In this document: positions 36,959 through 46,577 of the stretch, piece after piece
Numbering within the stretch: position 1 is the stretch's first letter
How the letters are laid out: each line of letters opens with the position of its first letter
Origin: an uncultured Alphaproteobacteria bacterium
GTDB lineage: Bacteria > Pseudomonadota > Alphaproteobacteria > CAAHEQ01 > UBA3637
Direction: 5' to 3'
Length of the DNA: 64,000 nucleotides
Assembly: GCA_947627155.1 (NCBI GenBank)
Contig: CANQUX010000001.1
Coordinates: 128,046 to 192,045 of the forward strand
Translations under genes and position numbers: made by a program
Notes under the pieces: model-generated
What the model was told of the DNA's origin: nothing
Database searches by the model: none
What the model saw: the letters and a program-made list of their open reading frames with translations, nothing else

Positions 36959-37306
36959 TTATAAACAATTTCCCGTTGTGGTCACATCTTGAACCACTTG
37001 TGAAACAATTTTAAAAACGGTGACACAGGTTTCGGGCGTATAAAAGCCTGCATCGCTCGGCATACCGGGACTGTTATACGGTTGTGCAATCGGTGCCGTA
37101 TAACTTTGATAAGTTGTTGTGTAAACCAAAAACTTTTGTCCGTCTTGTGTGTAGCTTTTGGCCGGTTCTCCCAATTTTTCAATCACATCCTCCTCGGGAG
37201 AACCTGTCAATTTTCGAAGCCCTTGCTGATTAAATTGTAATTGCGCACTTTGATGCGAACAAGCACCCATCAAACACAACAAAAAAACAATAATCGTCTG
37301 TTTCAT
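36959..37306 (-). CDS. Small lipoprotein with SmpA/BamE-like core
   Basis: 115 residues from the ATG at 37306. Signal peptide with lipobox C-L-M-G-A-C. The segment G-S-P-E-E-D-V-I-E-K-L-G-E-P near residue 35 resembles the SmpA/OmlA helix-turn seen in BamE-like and outer-membrane lipoproteins. The C-terminus holds two further Cys. The family assignment is tentative. It follows the ankyrin gene at 37365 on the same strand. Confidence 0.6.
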   Translation of the reverse strand: MKQTIIVFLLCLMGACSHQSAQLQFNQQGLRKLTGSPEEDVIEKLGEPAKSYTQDGQKFLVYTTTYQSYTAPIAQPYNSPGMPSDAGFYTPETCVTVFKIVSQVVQDVTTTGNCL

Positions 37307-37364
37307 TTTTCCCTCTCGTTTGTTAAGTAGGGACAAAATGCTTTTTCGTCAAGAGCAAAGAGCT

Positions 37365-37865
37365 TTACATAATGAATTTACCGTTTTTTTTATCACTTAA
37401 AACAGGCTTTTGAAAAGTCGTTGCTTCTCGAACGGGCGGATTTTTCTTCAAATAATCCATAATTTCCCGATTGTTATTTAAATAAGCAATGGAAGAAACC
37501 GTTTCGCCGTAATGATTGGAAACTTGCGTTTGCACTTGCGGATGTTTCATTAAAAATGCCACAATATCAAGACGTTCCTCCGTAACAGCCGCCATTAAAG
37601 GCGTGTTTCCGTAAGAATCGCGCGCGTTAATATCGCACCCGTCTTTAATGAGAAAGGCCACAATATCCAACGTGCCGTGTTCCGCCGCATAAACCATAAT
37701 CGGCTTGACAATCTTCCGCGAATTATCTTCATCGGTTTCAATAAAAGTCACGCGTGATAAATCCAACAAAAAAGATAAGTCTTTCAGCAAGATCAAATCC
37801 CCCGTATCAATGGCCTGCTGCAATTGATTTGCTAACTGCATATATGCGTTTTCAATTTCCTGCAT
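37365..37865 (-). CDS. Short ankyrin-repeat protein (166 aa)
   Basis: Three to four ankyrin repeats, best seen at residues 60-130 (V-Y-A-A-E-H-G-T-L-D-I-V, N-A-R-D-S-Y-G-N-T-P-L-M-A-A-V). No signal peptide. The N-terminus is helical and Gln-rich. It is not a close copy of the GKTC ankyrin pair. Divergent from lexA. Confidence 0.8.
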   Translation of the reverse strand: MQEIENAYMQLANQLQQAIDTGDLILLKDLSFLLDLSRVTFIETDEDNSRKIVKPIMVYAAEHGTLDIVAFLIKDGCDINARDSYGNTPLMAAVTEERLDIVAFLMKHPQVQTQVSNHYGETVSSIAYLNNNREIMDYLKKNPPVREATTFQKPVLSDKKNGKFIM

Positions 37866-37992
37866 TGTTGCCTCCGTTTCACTTTATCCCTTTCTGTTTT
37901 TATTATATCAGAAAATCCCGTTTCTGTCAACGCTTGATATATGAAAAAAATTCAATTGTTCACATTTTTTTCTTTTTTTTATGAAATAAGGC

Positions 37993-38021
37993 TTGACAAG
38001 CGATTTTTTTGCGTATATAAA
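37993..38021 (+). promoter_or_regulatory. Promoter of lexA
   Basis: TTGACA, 17-base spacer, TATAAA, about 40 bases before the ATG. Confidence 0.8.
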
Positions 38022-38022
38022 A

Positions 38023-38037
38023 GAACAAAAGAGGAAT
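38023..38037 (+). promoter_or_regulatory. Candidate LexA operator
   Basis: GAAC-N7-GAAT, one mismatch from the alphaproteobacterial SOS box (GTTC-N7-GTTC read on the other strand). It starts one base after the -10, as expected for autorepression. Confidence 0.6.
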
Positions 38038-38061
38038 ATTTTGTCATCGAAAGGAGAACAA

Positions 38062-38718
38062 ATGCTCACCAAAAAACAATCTCAATTATTACTTTATATC
38101 AATGAAATGCTTTTAAAAGACGGTGTTTGCCCTTCTTATGAAGAAATGCGCCTGCATTTGGGGCTGCACTCAAAATCAGGAATTCATCGCATGGTCAGCG
38201 CTCTGGAAGAACGCCGTTTTGTCAGGCGTCTGCCCAATAAAGCCCGTGCTTTGGAGGTGTTAGCCTTGCCCGAAGAAAAATACATTAAACCCGTCAAAAA
38301 GAAAACGGCCGTTTTTAAAGAAATTGCCAACGATAATGCCGTTGAAATTCCTTTATACGGTAAAATTGCCTGCGGAACGCCAATCGAAGCCGTTCAAAAT
38401 CCCGACACAATCAATGTACCTGCGCAAATGATGGGCAGCGGTGAGCATTATGCTTTAACGGTTGAAGGCGATTCTATGAAAGACATCGGCATTATTGACG
38501 GTGATACCGTTATTATTAAACGAACACAACATGTTCCCAACGGAACGGTTGCCGTTGCCTTGGTCGACGGTTATGAAGTAACGTTAAAGCGCATTCAGGT
38601 GAACGGCAATCGCGTGTTGCTGATTCCCGAAAACAATGAATACGAAATTCGCACGTTAGATGCCAGTCGCGTGGAAGTGCAAGGACAATTAATCGGGTTA
38701 ATGCGTCAATATCATTGA
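38062..38718 (+). CDS. lexA: SOS-response repressor LexA
   Basis: 218 residues from the ATG at 38062 (AAAGGAG site). N-terminal winged helix (about 1-65: L-T-K-K-Q-S-Q-L-L, P-S-Y-E-E-M, L-H-S-K-S-G-I-H-R) and C-terminal S24 autoprotease. The cleavage site reads A-C-G rather than the common A-A-G or A-G. The catalytic Ser is in E-G-D-S-M near residue 138 and the Lys in V-T-L-K-R near 175. It represses SOS genes and is self-cleaved when RecA is activated; addAB in this window supplies the RecA-loading activity. Confidence 0.94.
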   Translation: MLTKKQSQLLLYINEMLLKDGVCPSYEEMRLHLGLHSKSGIHRMVSALEERRFVRRLPNKARALEVLALPEEKYIKPVKKKTAVFKEIANDNAVEIPLYGKIACGTPIEAVQNPDTINVPAQMMGSGEHYALTVEGDSMKDIGIIDGDTVIIKRTQHVPNGTVAVALVDGYEVTLKRIQVNGNRVLLIPENNEYEIRTLDASRVEVQGQLIGLMRQYH

Positions 38719-38776
38719 TTTTATCTTTATTCGTTAGTTTAAAAGCGCATTATAATTATATGATTTTATAATATTT

Positions 38777-39025
38777 TTATTCATTACTAACACTGATTTC
38801 AATTTTAGCATTAAAATAACGAACAATTTTAAACACCAAATCCAAATCGACTTGACTGTTCGGGGCATATTTACCCAATTCAAGCCTTTCCAATGTATTT
38901 TGATCGGTATTTAATTTTTCGGATAATTCTTTTAAAGTGATGCCTTTTATATGGCGCAACATATACAAATTAACCCCCAATTCTCTTAATGTATCGGCTG
39001 CAAACAATTCTGTTTCAATTAACAT
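38777..39025 (-). CDS. XRE-family helix-turn-helix protein
   Basis: 82 residues with a Cro/C1-type HTH at about 15-70 (L-R-E-L-G-V-N-L-Y-M-L-R, I-T-L-K-E-L-S-E-K-L, T-L-E-R-L-E-L-G-K). No second domain. Possibly an orphan antitoxin or a small regulator; no toxin partner is adjacent. Confidence 0.8.
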   Translation of the reverse strand: MLIETELFAADTLRELGVNLYMLRHIKGITLKELSEKLNTDQNTLERLELGKYAPNSQVDLDLVFKIVRYFNAKIEISVSNE

Positions 39026-39394
39026 TTTAAACTCCTTTCATTTATCGGTATAATTTTAAAGAATCATGTTTTTTTGTCAATACGACTAACGGCGGTAACA
39101 TTTAAAGAAATAATTCATAATATACTGATTTTTATTTATTTTTATTTTAATACCCGTTTTAATGTTTTAAAATATCATTTAAATAATCTTGTTCATATAT
39201 AGTTTATTTCTTTCATATCTGAAAAATAACTTTCTTCTTGTCGATAATCTGAAAGAATATAATGAACTTTTTAAATGTATTAAAAATCAAAGTATTATAA
39301 AAAATATAACGGCAAATGCCTTTTTTCGTTGATTTTATCAAAGAATTTACATACAATACAAATCATTCGATTATTTGTTTATGAAGGAGATTTT
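39026..39394. other. AT-rich gap between divergent genes
   Basis: About 370 bases. Apart from the pyrG promoter at 39329 I see no gene, RNA or repeat. Confidence 0.6.
39329..39357 (+). promoter_or_regulatory. Promoter of pyrG
   Basis: TTGATT, 17-base spacer, TACAAT, about 37 bases before the ATG. Confidence 0.6.
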
Positions 39395-41038
39395 ATGACA
39401 AAATATATTTTTATTCTCGGCGGTGTCGTTTCATCTTTGGGAAAAGGAATTGCTTCCGCAGCCATCGGCTCTCTGTTAAAATCCCGCGGCTATTCCGTCA
39501 GAATGCGTAAAATGGATCCTTATTTAAACATTGATCCCGGCACAATGTCACCTTATCAGCACGGCGAAGTTTTTGTAACGCACGACGGCGCCGAAACCGA
39601 CTTGGATTTAGGCCATTACGAACGTTTTGCCGATGTCAATTGTCATAAAACGGACAGTATTTCCGGCGGCCGAATTTATTATAACGTTATTCAAAAAGAA
39701 CGGCGCGGTGATTATTTGGGCGCCACCGTTCAAGCTATTCCGCATGTGACCAATGAAATAAAAGATTTTATTAAATCCGACCTGCATAATGAAGATTTTG
39801 TGTTGTATGAAGTCGGCGGAACAGTCGGTGATATTGAAGGAACGCTGATGCTGGAGGGCATTCGTCAATTTGCAAACGATGTCGGACGCGATAATGTGTT
39901 GTTTATTTTCTTAACACTTTTACCCTTTATCGAAACGGCGGGTGAATTAAAGACAAAACCGACGCAACATGCCGTTAAAACGCTTTTGGAAGCCGGCATT
40001 CAGGCCGATATTTTACTGTGTCGCTCCAAAGTGCCGCTCGGCGAATCCGAACGAAGAAAACTCGGGCTGTTTTGCAATATCAGTGCCGATAATGTTGTTG
40101 TGGCGTTAGATGTTGATAATATTTATAAAGTGCCGCTGGCCTATCATCAAGAAGGGTTGGACGTGCAGGTGTTAAAGCATTTTCGACTTTATGAACAAGC
40201 GCCCGAACCGGATATGACAAAATGGCAAAACATTGTTAAAATCAGTGAAAATTATGAAAAAGAAACAAAAATTGTTGTTGTCGGTAAATATTGCGGTTTA
40301 TTGGAAGCTTATAAATCTTTAAGCGAAGCTTTAACGCACGCCGGTATTGCCAACAAAGCAAAAGTGAAAGTCACATGGATTGAGTCGGATGAATTGGAAC
40401 CGCTGACAGATGCACAGTTACACGATAAATTGAAATACTTTGATGGTATTTTGGTACCGGGCGGGTTCGGCGTGCGCGGTATTCAAGGCAAAATTCGTGC
40501 TATTCAATATGCGCGCGAACATAAAATTCCTTTCTTCGGGATTTGTTTGGGAATGCAAACGGCCGTTATTGAAGCGGCGCGTCATTTACTCGGCATTGAA
40601 GATGCCTCCTCTGCCGAATTCGGCGGTAAATGTACGCCGATTATTTCCAAAATGACGGTTTGGGAAAAAGACGGTGTGCAACACATTCGTCCGGATAACG
40701 GCGATCTGGGCGGCACCATGCGACTGGGTGCCTATCCGTGCGTTATTAAAGAAGGCACGTTGGCTCATCGCATTTATGAAAAAACCTTGATTGAAGAGCG
40801 GCACCGCCATCGTTATGAAATGGATATTGCTTATAAAGATAAATTGGAAGAAAAAGGCGTGATTGTATCCGGCTTATCGCCCGATGGGTTACTCCCTGAA
40901 ATTATTGAAATTCCAACGCATCCGTTCTTTATCGCCGTGCAATTTCACCCGGAATTTACATCGCGACCCGGAAATCCGAATCCCATTTTTAAAGCCTTTG
41001 TTGCGGCAGCATTAAAATCGGAACAATTATTTGAATAA
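39395..41038 (+). CDS. pyrG: CTP synthase
   Basis: 547 residues, full length. The N-terminal synthase domain starts K-Y-I-F-I-L-G-G-V-V-S-S-L-G-K-G and carries D-P-Y-L-N-I-D-P-G-T-M-S. The C-terminal glutaminase has G-I-C-L-G-M-Q with the nucleophile Cys, and the late H-P-E-F motif. It makes CTP from UTP, ATP and glutamine. The ATG at 39395 follows AAGGAG; the frame is open to 39329. It ends one base before nusB on the other strand. Confidence 0.97.
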   Translation: MTKYIFILGGVVSSLGKGIASAAIGSLLKSRGYSVRMRKMDPYLNIDPGTMSPYQHGEVFVTHDGAETDLDLGHYERFADVNCHKTDSISGGRIYYNVIQKERRGDYLGATVQAIPHVTNEIKDFIKSDLHNEDFVLYEVGGTVGDIEGTLMLEGIRQFANDVGRDNVLFIFLTLLPFIETAGELKTKPTQHAVKTLLEAGIQADILLCRSKVPLGESERRKLGLFCNISADNVVVALDVDNIYKVPLAYHQEGLDVQVLKHFRLYEQAPEPDMTKWQNIVKISENYEKETKIVVVGKYCGLLEAYKSLSEALTHAGIANKAKVKVTWIESDELEPLTDAQLHDKLKYFDGILVPGGFGVRGIQGKIRAIQYAREHKIPFFGICLGMQTAVIEAARHLLGIEDASSAEFGGKCTPIISKMTVWEKDGVQHIRPDNGDLGGTMRLGAYPCVIKEGTLAHRIYEKTLIEERHRHRYEMDIAYKDKLEEKGVIVSGLSPDGLLPEIIEIPTHPFFIAVQFHPEFTSRPGNPNPIFKAFVAAALKSEQLFE

Positions 41039-41039
41039 T

Positions 41040-41504
41040 TTAGCGAATTGTTTTGGCAAATTTTCCTAAAACAACATTGACCATTGACGGTTCCGAACCA
41101 TTAAAAAAGGCACGTGTCATATCAACATATTCATTGATGATAATGGCGGTCGGCAAATCTTGATTCACATAAAATTCGGCAATCGCAACTCTTAAAATGC
41201 ATTTTAAAACAAGCTCTAACCGATCATAATCCGTTTTTTCGCTGATAATCGAACGCAAAATGTTATCAATATTTTCCTGCCCGTTTGCCACTTCTTGCGT
41301 TAAAGATTTAAAAAGCCCCGTATCGGCTTTATCCAACACAACCTCTTCTTCCTGATGATTGATTTCTTTTATTACCTTACCGCCCGTTTCACCGGTCGTG
41401 AAACGAAAAATCACTTTATCCCAGTTTTCACCCGTTTGTTCATGGGCATAAACCGCTTGAACCGCCATTAATCGGGCATTAACATATTTTTGTACCTTTT
41501 CCAT
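41040..41504 (-). CDS. nusB: Transcription antitermination factor NusB
   Basis: 154 residues, all-helical NusB fold. The N-terminal A-R-L-M-A-V-Q-A-V-Y-A-H-E and C-terminal L-R-V-A-I-A-E-F-Y, P-T-A-I-I-I-N-E-Y-V-D and F-V/L-G-K-F-A stretches are typical. It binds boxA RNA with NusE in rRNA antitermination. Last gene of rpiB-glyA-nrdR-nusB, with its ATG directly after the nrdR stop. Confidence 0.92.
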   Translation of the reverse strand: MEKVQKYVNARLMAVQAVYAHEQTGENWDKVIFRFTTGETGGKVIKEINHQEEEVVLDKADTGLFKSLTQEVANGQENIDNILRSIISEKTDYDRLELVLKCILRVAIAEFYVNQDLPTAIIINEYVDMTRAFFNGSEPSMVNVVLGKFAKTIR

Positions 41505-41960
41505 TTATTTATCCTTTACCAAACTTGCCGCAAACTCGTTAAAATCTTCCATAGAGCTGAAATTTTTATAAACGGAAGCATATCTTAAATAAGCAATTTT
41601 ATCAACAACCAGCAAATGTTCCAAAACCAATTCGCCGATATGCGACGATTGAACTTCCGTTTCATTCAATTTTTCCAGTTGATTGACAATCTCATCAACG
41701 ATATGATTGATTTTTTCCGTATCAATATCGCGTTTACCGATGGCCAACAAAATCGAACGATATAATTTTTCGCGTTCAAACGGCACCCGCACATCGTTTT
41801 TCTTAACCACAATCAAATCTTTACTTTGAATATATTCATATGTGGTAAAGCGACCGTTACATTTCGGGCATTGCCGCCGCCGTCTGATCGATGAAAAATC
41901 ATCACTCGGACGCGAGTCCTTAACCTGACTTTCAACACACCCGCAAAAAGGACATCTCAT
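41505..41960 (-). CDS. nrdR: Transcriptional repressor NrdR
   Basis: 151 residues. The N-terminal zinc ribbon M-R-C-P-F-C-G and R-R-R-R-x-C-P-K-C-x-x-R-F-T-T-Y-E, then the ATP-cone from about residue 48 (V-K-K-N-D-V-R-V-P-F-E-R-E-K). It represses ribonucleotide reductase genes in response to dATP/ATP. Confidence 0.96.
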   Translation of the reverse strand: MRCPFCGCVESQVKDSRPSDDFSSIRRRRQCPKCNGRFTTYEYIQSKDLIVVKKNDVRVPFEREKLYRSILLAIGKRDIDTEKINHIVDEIVNQLEKLNETEVQSSHIGELVLEHLLVVDKIAYLRYASVYKNFSSMEDFNEFAASLVKDK

Positions 41961-41976
41961 TTTTTTCCCCTACTCT

Positions 41977-43257
41977 TTAATTTTTATAAATTCCAAATGC
42001 CTCACACAAGGCTTTCACTTCTTTCCGCGTTTCGGACAGAACAGTTTCGATATCGGCATTATGTGTTGAGAGCGCATTTAAAACACGCACAATCCATTCG
42101 GCAATTTTTTCAAACTCTTTTTCCCGAAAGCCGCGTGTGGTTCCGGCCGGCGTACCAATTCTTAAACCGGACGTAATTGTCGGCTTTTGGGGATCGTTCG
42201 GCACACAATTTTTGTTACAAATAATATGCGCTTTCGATAAAGCATCGCAGGCTTCTTTTCCCGTAATGCCCTGCTTTCTTAAATCCAGCAAGAGAAGATG
42301 CGTATCCGTGCCGTTTGAAACCAAATCATACCCCGCTTTTTTAAAAGCTTCCTCCAACACTTTGGCATTTTTAACAATTTGCTTGGCATAAAGCGCAAAC
42401 GAAGGCGTGAGCGCTTCTTTAAAAGCAACGGCTTTTCCGGCAATGATATGCATGAGCGGCCCGCCCTGCAAGCCCGGAAAAACGGCAGAATTGATTTTTT
42501 TGGCTATGGTTTCATTATTCGTTAAAATCAAGCCGCCGCGCGGTCCGCGTAACGTTTTATGCGTTGTTGAGGTAACCACATCGGCAAAAGGAACGGGACT
42601 TTGGCAAACACCTCCGGCAACCAATCCGGCAAAATGCGCCATATCAACCATAAAATAAGCACCGATCTTGTCGGCAATTTTGCGAAAACCGGCAAAATCA
42701 ATCTCACGCGCATAAGCCGATCCGCCGGCAATAATCAGTTTCGGCCGATATTGAATTGCCAACCGTTCCACCTCTTCCAAATCAATCAATCCCGTTTGCG
42801 GATTAACACCGTATGCATAACTTTGATAATATTTGCCCGAGGAAGAAACTTTGGAGCCGTGTGTTAAATGTCCGCCGGAGTCTAATCCCATGCCTAAAAT
42901 CACATCACCCGGCTGCAATAAAGCCATATAAACGGCGGCATTGGCTTGAGATCCCGAATGCGGCTGTACGTTGGCATAAGCAACGCCGAATAATTTTTTT
43001 GCTCGTTCAACGGCTAAATTTTCCACCTGATCAACCCATTCGCACCCGTCATAATAGCGATGCGCAGGATATCCTTCGGCATATTTGTTTGTTAAAACGG
43101 AACCGACCGCCTGCAACACTGCTTTTGAAACAATATTTTCGGAAGCAATCAATTCAATGTGATTTTGCTGACGTGTCAATTCGTTTTGAATGAAAGAAAA
43201 AATTTCTTCATCTGCCTGTTCAAGAGATTGTGTAAAAAAAGCATTATTCGAAATCAT
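41977..43257 (-). CDS. glyA: Serine hydroxymethyltransferase
   Basis: 426 residues. H-I-E-L-I-A-S-E-N near residue 31, [11 protein letters not shown] near 60, and the PLP lysine in [14 protein letters not shown] near 235. It converts serine and tetrahydrofolate to glycine and methylene-THF. The ATG at 43257 has an AAAGGA site and overlaps rpiB by 14 bases. Confidence 0.97.
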   Translation of the reverse strand: MISNNAFFTQSLEQADEEIFSFIQNELTRQQNHIELIASENIVSKAVLQAVGSVLTNKYAEGYPAHRYYDGCEWVDQVENLAVERAKKLFGVAYANVQPHSGSQANAAVYMALLQPGDVILGMGLDSGGHLTHGSKVSSSGKYYQSYAYGVNPQTGLIDLEEVERLAIQYRPKLIIAGGSAYAREIDFAGFRKIADKIGAYFMVDMAHFAGLVAGGVCQSPVPFADVVTSTTHKTLRGPRGGLILTNNETIAKKINSAVFPGLQGGPLMHIIAGKAVAFKEALTPSFALYAKQIVKNAKVLEEAFKKAGYDLVSNGTDTHLLLLDLRKQGITGKEACDALSKAHIICNKNCVPNDPQKPTITSGLRIGTPAGTTRGFREKEFEKIAEWIVRVLNALSTHNADIETVLSETRKEVKALCEAFGIYKN

Positions 43258-43702
43258 GCGGCATCCTTTCCAACTTATTAACGCGCACAATGTGACGCCC
43301 GCCCGCAAACGGTGTTGATAAAAACACTTTTACGGCTTCAACGGCCGTTTTTTCATCAATAAACCGTCCGCCGAAAATAAGCACGTTTGCATTGTTATGT
43401 TCCCGCGCCAACCGCGCCAGTTCCGGCGAGGAAACCAAAGCCCCGCGAATATAATCATACCGATTAACGGCAATGCTCATACCAATGCCCGAACCGCACA
43501 CCAAAATACCGTATTGTGCTTCGCCGTGATGAATACCGCGCGCCACTTTCATGGCCAAATCGGGATAATCAACCGGTATGTTCGGATCATTTGTGCCGTA
43601 ATTAAAAACCTCTACTCCTGCCTGAATTAAATACTCTCGCAGCGCCTCTTTTAGCGGACACCCCGCATGATCGGCAGCCATAATAACAGTTTTTACTTGC
43701 AT
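43244..43702 (-). CDS. rpiB: Ribose-5-phosphate isomerase B
   Basis: 152 residues from the ATG at 43702. The family motifs A-A-D-H-A-G near the start and [10 protein letters not shown] with the catalytic Cys near residue 72 are present. It interconverts ribose-5-phosphate and ribulose-5-phosphate. First gene of the glyA-nrdR-nusB operon. Confidence 0.95.
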   Translation of the reverse strand: MQVKTVIMAADHAGCPLKEALREYLIQAGVEVFNYGTNDPNIPVDYPDLAMKVARGIHHGEAQYGILVCGSGIGMSIAVNRYDYIRGALVSSPELARLAREHNNANVLIFGGRFIDEKTAVEAVKVFLSTPFAGGRHIVRVNKLERMPHDFE

Positions 43703-43732
43703 TTTACACCTTTTTCCTTTATAACAAAACGC

Positions 43733-44212
43733 ATGATAGGTAATCATAATCAAAATTTAAGCAAAAAACAAGCTTTTTTATCTCTCGATGCGAAAATTCT
43801 TTCAAAAATGAACGGTCGCGTTATGGGAATTGACTACGGAACGGTGCGCATCGGCATTGCTTTATCCGATTCGGAAAAAAAAATTGCAACGCCGTTTAAA
43901 ATTATTCACAAGCTGAAAGAAATAGATGATTTAATCGTATCTAAAAACATTTGTGCTTTTGTTGTGGGGCTGCCGTTACAAACCGACGGACAGGAAGGCA
44001 AAATTGCCGAATTAACCCGTCTGTTTTGTGCCAGATTGATTGAAAAATACGCCCTGCCCGTTGTTTTGGTTGATGAACGATATACTTCAAAGTTTGCGGC
44101 GGAATATATGACGGGGCATTTTGTTCGCGAGCAAAAACAAAAACAAACGCTTGATGCCGTTGCGGCAGCGCGCATTTTGCAAAAAGCTTTAGATAAAGCC
44201 GCCGAAAAATAA
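43733..44212 (+). CDS. ruvX: Putative pre-16S rRNA nuclease (YqgF/RuvX)
   Basis: 159 residues if the ATG at 43733 is used. The RNase-H-like core begins V-M-G-I-D-Y-G-T-V-R-I-G-I-A-L-S-D; V-V-G-L-P-L and V-D-E-R-Y-T-S follow, giving the catalytic Asp/Glu set. Alphaproteobacterial homologs have about 20 residues before the core, which supports 43733 over 43808. The ribosome-binding site is poor and rpiB starts only 30 bases away on the other strand. Confidence 0.88.
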   Translation: MIGNHNQNLSKKQAFLSLDAKILSKMNGRVMGIDYGTVRIGIALSDSEKKIATPFKIIHKLKEIDDLIVSKNICAFVVGLPLQTDGQEGKIAELTRLFCARLIEKYALPVVLVDERYTSKFAAEYMTGHFVREQKQKQTLDAVAAARILQKALDKAAEK

Positions 44213-44314
44213 AATTGTTTTAAAAAGCACTGATTTTATTTAATTCTTTGTTCGTTTAAAACACGACTGCCGTATAATTTTTAACAGCCAATATATTTTT
44301 GGTCAATTTTTTTC

Positions 44315-44343
44315 TTGACAGAAACAAAAAAATAAGATAGAAT
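44315..44343 (+). promoter_or_regulatory. Promoter of the first LRR unit
   Basis: TTGACA, 17-base spacer, TAGAAT. About 45 bases around it are nearly the same as at 50720, upstream of the second LRR unit. Confidence 0.8.
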
Positions 44344-44382
44344 GCCTCACATAGATTTAATTTTTAAAAAACGGAGGCAAAA

Positions 44383-46554
44383 ATGACTGAAAAATCAACA
44401 AATGAGCAAACCGGTGAAAATAACTTTTCAATTAAGGTAGAACATTTTATCATTGATTTAAAAGAGAAAAAAGTTTCACTACCTTACCGATATACGAAGG
44501 ATATTTCTCTCGATGATGTTGAACATCTTCCTTTCGAATATGAGGATCTTGACGACTTTAAGTATGATGATTCTTTTCCTGATGTTTTAAATGCTGAAAT
44601 TCAAGGAAAAGAGCTTACTTTAAAGCACGATGCTAAAGACAATCTGTATCTGTTTGCCAATAACGTGCGAATTATGAAAACCAATGCCAACCACGAAATA
44701 ACGGAGCTTTATTTACCAACTACAAAGGAAATTCCCGATCACTGTTTAATGTATAACAAAACATTAGAAAAGTTTTCGGCACCCAATGTGCAATGTATCG
44801 GTGCGGCATTCTTATGTAATAATATATCCTTAACGGACTTAAATGCACCGAAACTGGAAATTATCGATAGTTTCATTCTGAGACAGAATAAAAAATTGAA
44901 AAAAATAGATCTTCCGTCTGTTTCTAAAATCGGATATGCCTTTTTAGAGAATAATGAAGATTGCCAATCTGTCAATCTTCCATCTGTTCTTGAGATTGAG
45001 GGATACTTTTTATGCAATAATAAAGTTTGCAGATTCGTTAATCTTCCATTGGTTCGAGAGATTGGTGATGACTCTTTAAGGGATAATACAGATTGCACCT
45101 CTCTTAATATTCCGAATGTGCAGGATTTCGGATGGAACTTTTTAAGAGCGAATAAAAGATTCGCCAAACTTTCTATTGAGGATATACGCGCACTGCGTGC
45201 TAAAATTATAACTCCCAATCAATTCAACAAATATATGCAGCAAAATCAAAATGAACGCCTCATAAAAACGGAGGAAAAAATGAGTGAAAAATCAACACAT
45301 GAACAAAACATTGAAAATAACTTTTCAATTAAGGCAGATGATTTTATCATTGATTTAAAAGAGAAAAAAGTTTCGCTCTCTCCCCGATATGATGAGGATT
45401 CTTCTCACGATGACGTTGTACATTTTTCTGCTCCTTCATACGATGATGATAAGAATTTATTTCCCGAGAGCGTTAAGGATTCTTTTCCCTCTGTTTTAGA
45501 AGCTGAAATTCAAGGAAAAGAGCTTACTCTGAAGCATGATGCTAAAGACAATCTTTATCTGTTTGCCGATAATGTGCAAATTATGAAAATCAATGCCAAA
45601 CAAGAAATGACAGAACTTTGTTTGCCGACCGCAAAGGAAATTCCGGATTATTTTTTAAGTGATAACAAAGCATTAGAAAAGTTTTCGATACCAAATGTAC
45701 AGTGTATCGGCACAGCATGCTTATATCATAATAAATTCTTAACGAAATTGAATGCCCCGAAATTAGAAATTATCGGCAATTCCTTCTTAAAACAGAATGG
45801 GAAATTGGAAAAAATAGATCTTCCGTCTGTTCGCGAAATTGGAGATTGCTTTGTGTGCGACAATATAATTTACTGCACCTCTGTCAATCTGCCGAATGTG
45901 CGTACAGTCGGTAAAGGATTTTTGACTTTCAATAATGTTCTAACGAAATTGAATGCCCCGAAACTAGAAATTATCGGTAATGACTTTTTAGCGCATAATG
46001 ATCTATTGAAAAAAATAGATCTTCCTTCGGCTCGTCAGATTGGAGATTGCTTTTTACATCGGAATCATTTTTGCACATCCGTCAATATCCCGAATGTGCG
46101 TATGATTGGGAATGAGTTTCTGGAGCAAAACAGATCATTAACAAAATTAAATGTGCCGAAATTAGAAATTATCGGAGATTCTTTTTTAAAGACGAATAAA
46201 TCATTATCAGAATTAAACGCACCGAAACTAAAAACAATTGGCTTTGAGTGTTTATTGATGAATGAAAAATTGAAAAAAATAGATTTCCCGTCTGTTCGTA
46301 AGATTGGAGATAGCTTTTTATTCAGGAATGAAACTTGCACATCCGTTAATCTTCCAAATGTGCAAAAAATTGGAAATGAGTTTTTATTCTATAATAAAAT
46401 TTGCACATCCCTTAATCTTCCGAATGTGCAAAAGATTGGAATTCTCTTTTTAAGAGCGAATAAAAAATTCGCCAATCTTTCTATTGAGGATATACGCGCA
46501 AGGAGTAATAAAATTTCAGCTCTATGGGCGCGCAATCAAAATGAACGCTCATAA
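44383..46554 (+). CDS. BspA-like LRR protein; two paralogous cistrons fused by one extra base
   Basis: 723 residues with two full copies of one layout: a short N-terminal segment, an N-F-I-I-D-L-K module, S-F-P-x-V-L-x-A-E-I-Q-G-K, then LRR_5-type repeats of about 23 residues (pattern L-P-x-V-x-x-I-G-x-x-F-L-x-x-N). The first copy should stop after N-Q-N-E-R-S like its neighbours, but a CC instead of C at 45258-45259 shifts past the stop, and the frame runs through the intact GGAGG site and ATG at 45280 of the second copy. Translation could still restart there (45280-46554, 424 residues). No signal peptide. Either a recent fusion or a sequencing or assembly error. Confidence 0.8.
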   Translation: MTEKSTNEQTGENNFSIKVEHFIIDLKEKKVSLPYRYTKDISLDDVEHLPFEYEDLDDFKYDDSFPDVLNAEIQGKELTLKHDAKDNLYLFANNVRIMKTNANHEITELYLPTTKEIPDHCLMYNKTLEKFSAPNVQCIGAAFLCNNISLTDLNAPKLEIIDSFILRQNKKLKKIDLPSVSKIGYAFLENNEDCQSVNLPSVLEIEGYFLCNNKVCRFVNLPLVREIGDDSLRDNTDCTSLNIPNVQDFGWNFLRANKRFAKLSIEDIRALRAKIITPNQFNKYMQQNQNERLIKTEEKMSEKSTHEQNIENNFSIKADDFIIDLKEKKVSLSPRYDEDSSHDDVVHFSAPSYDDDKNLFPESVKDSFPSVLEAEIQGKELTLKHDAKDNLYLFADNVQIMKINAKQEMTELCLPTAKEIPDYFLSDNKALEKFSIPNVQCIGTACLYHNKFLTKLNAPKLEIIGNSFLKQNGKLEKIDLPSVREIGDCFVCDNIIYCTSVNLPNVRTVGKGFLTFNNVLTKLNAPKLEIIGNDFLAHNDLLKKIDLPSARQIGDCFLHRNHFCTSVNIPNVRMIGNEFLEQNRSLTKLNVPKLEIIGDSFLKTNKSLSELNAPKLKTIGFECLLMNEKLKKIDFPSVRKIGDSFLFRNETCTSVNLPNVQKIGNEFLFYNKICTSLNLPNVQKIGILFLRANKKFANLSIEDIRARSNKISALWARNQNERS

Positions 46555-46577
46555 AAAAGGGGGCAACAAATAAAAAA

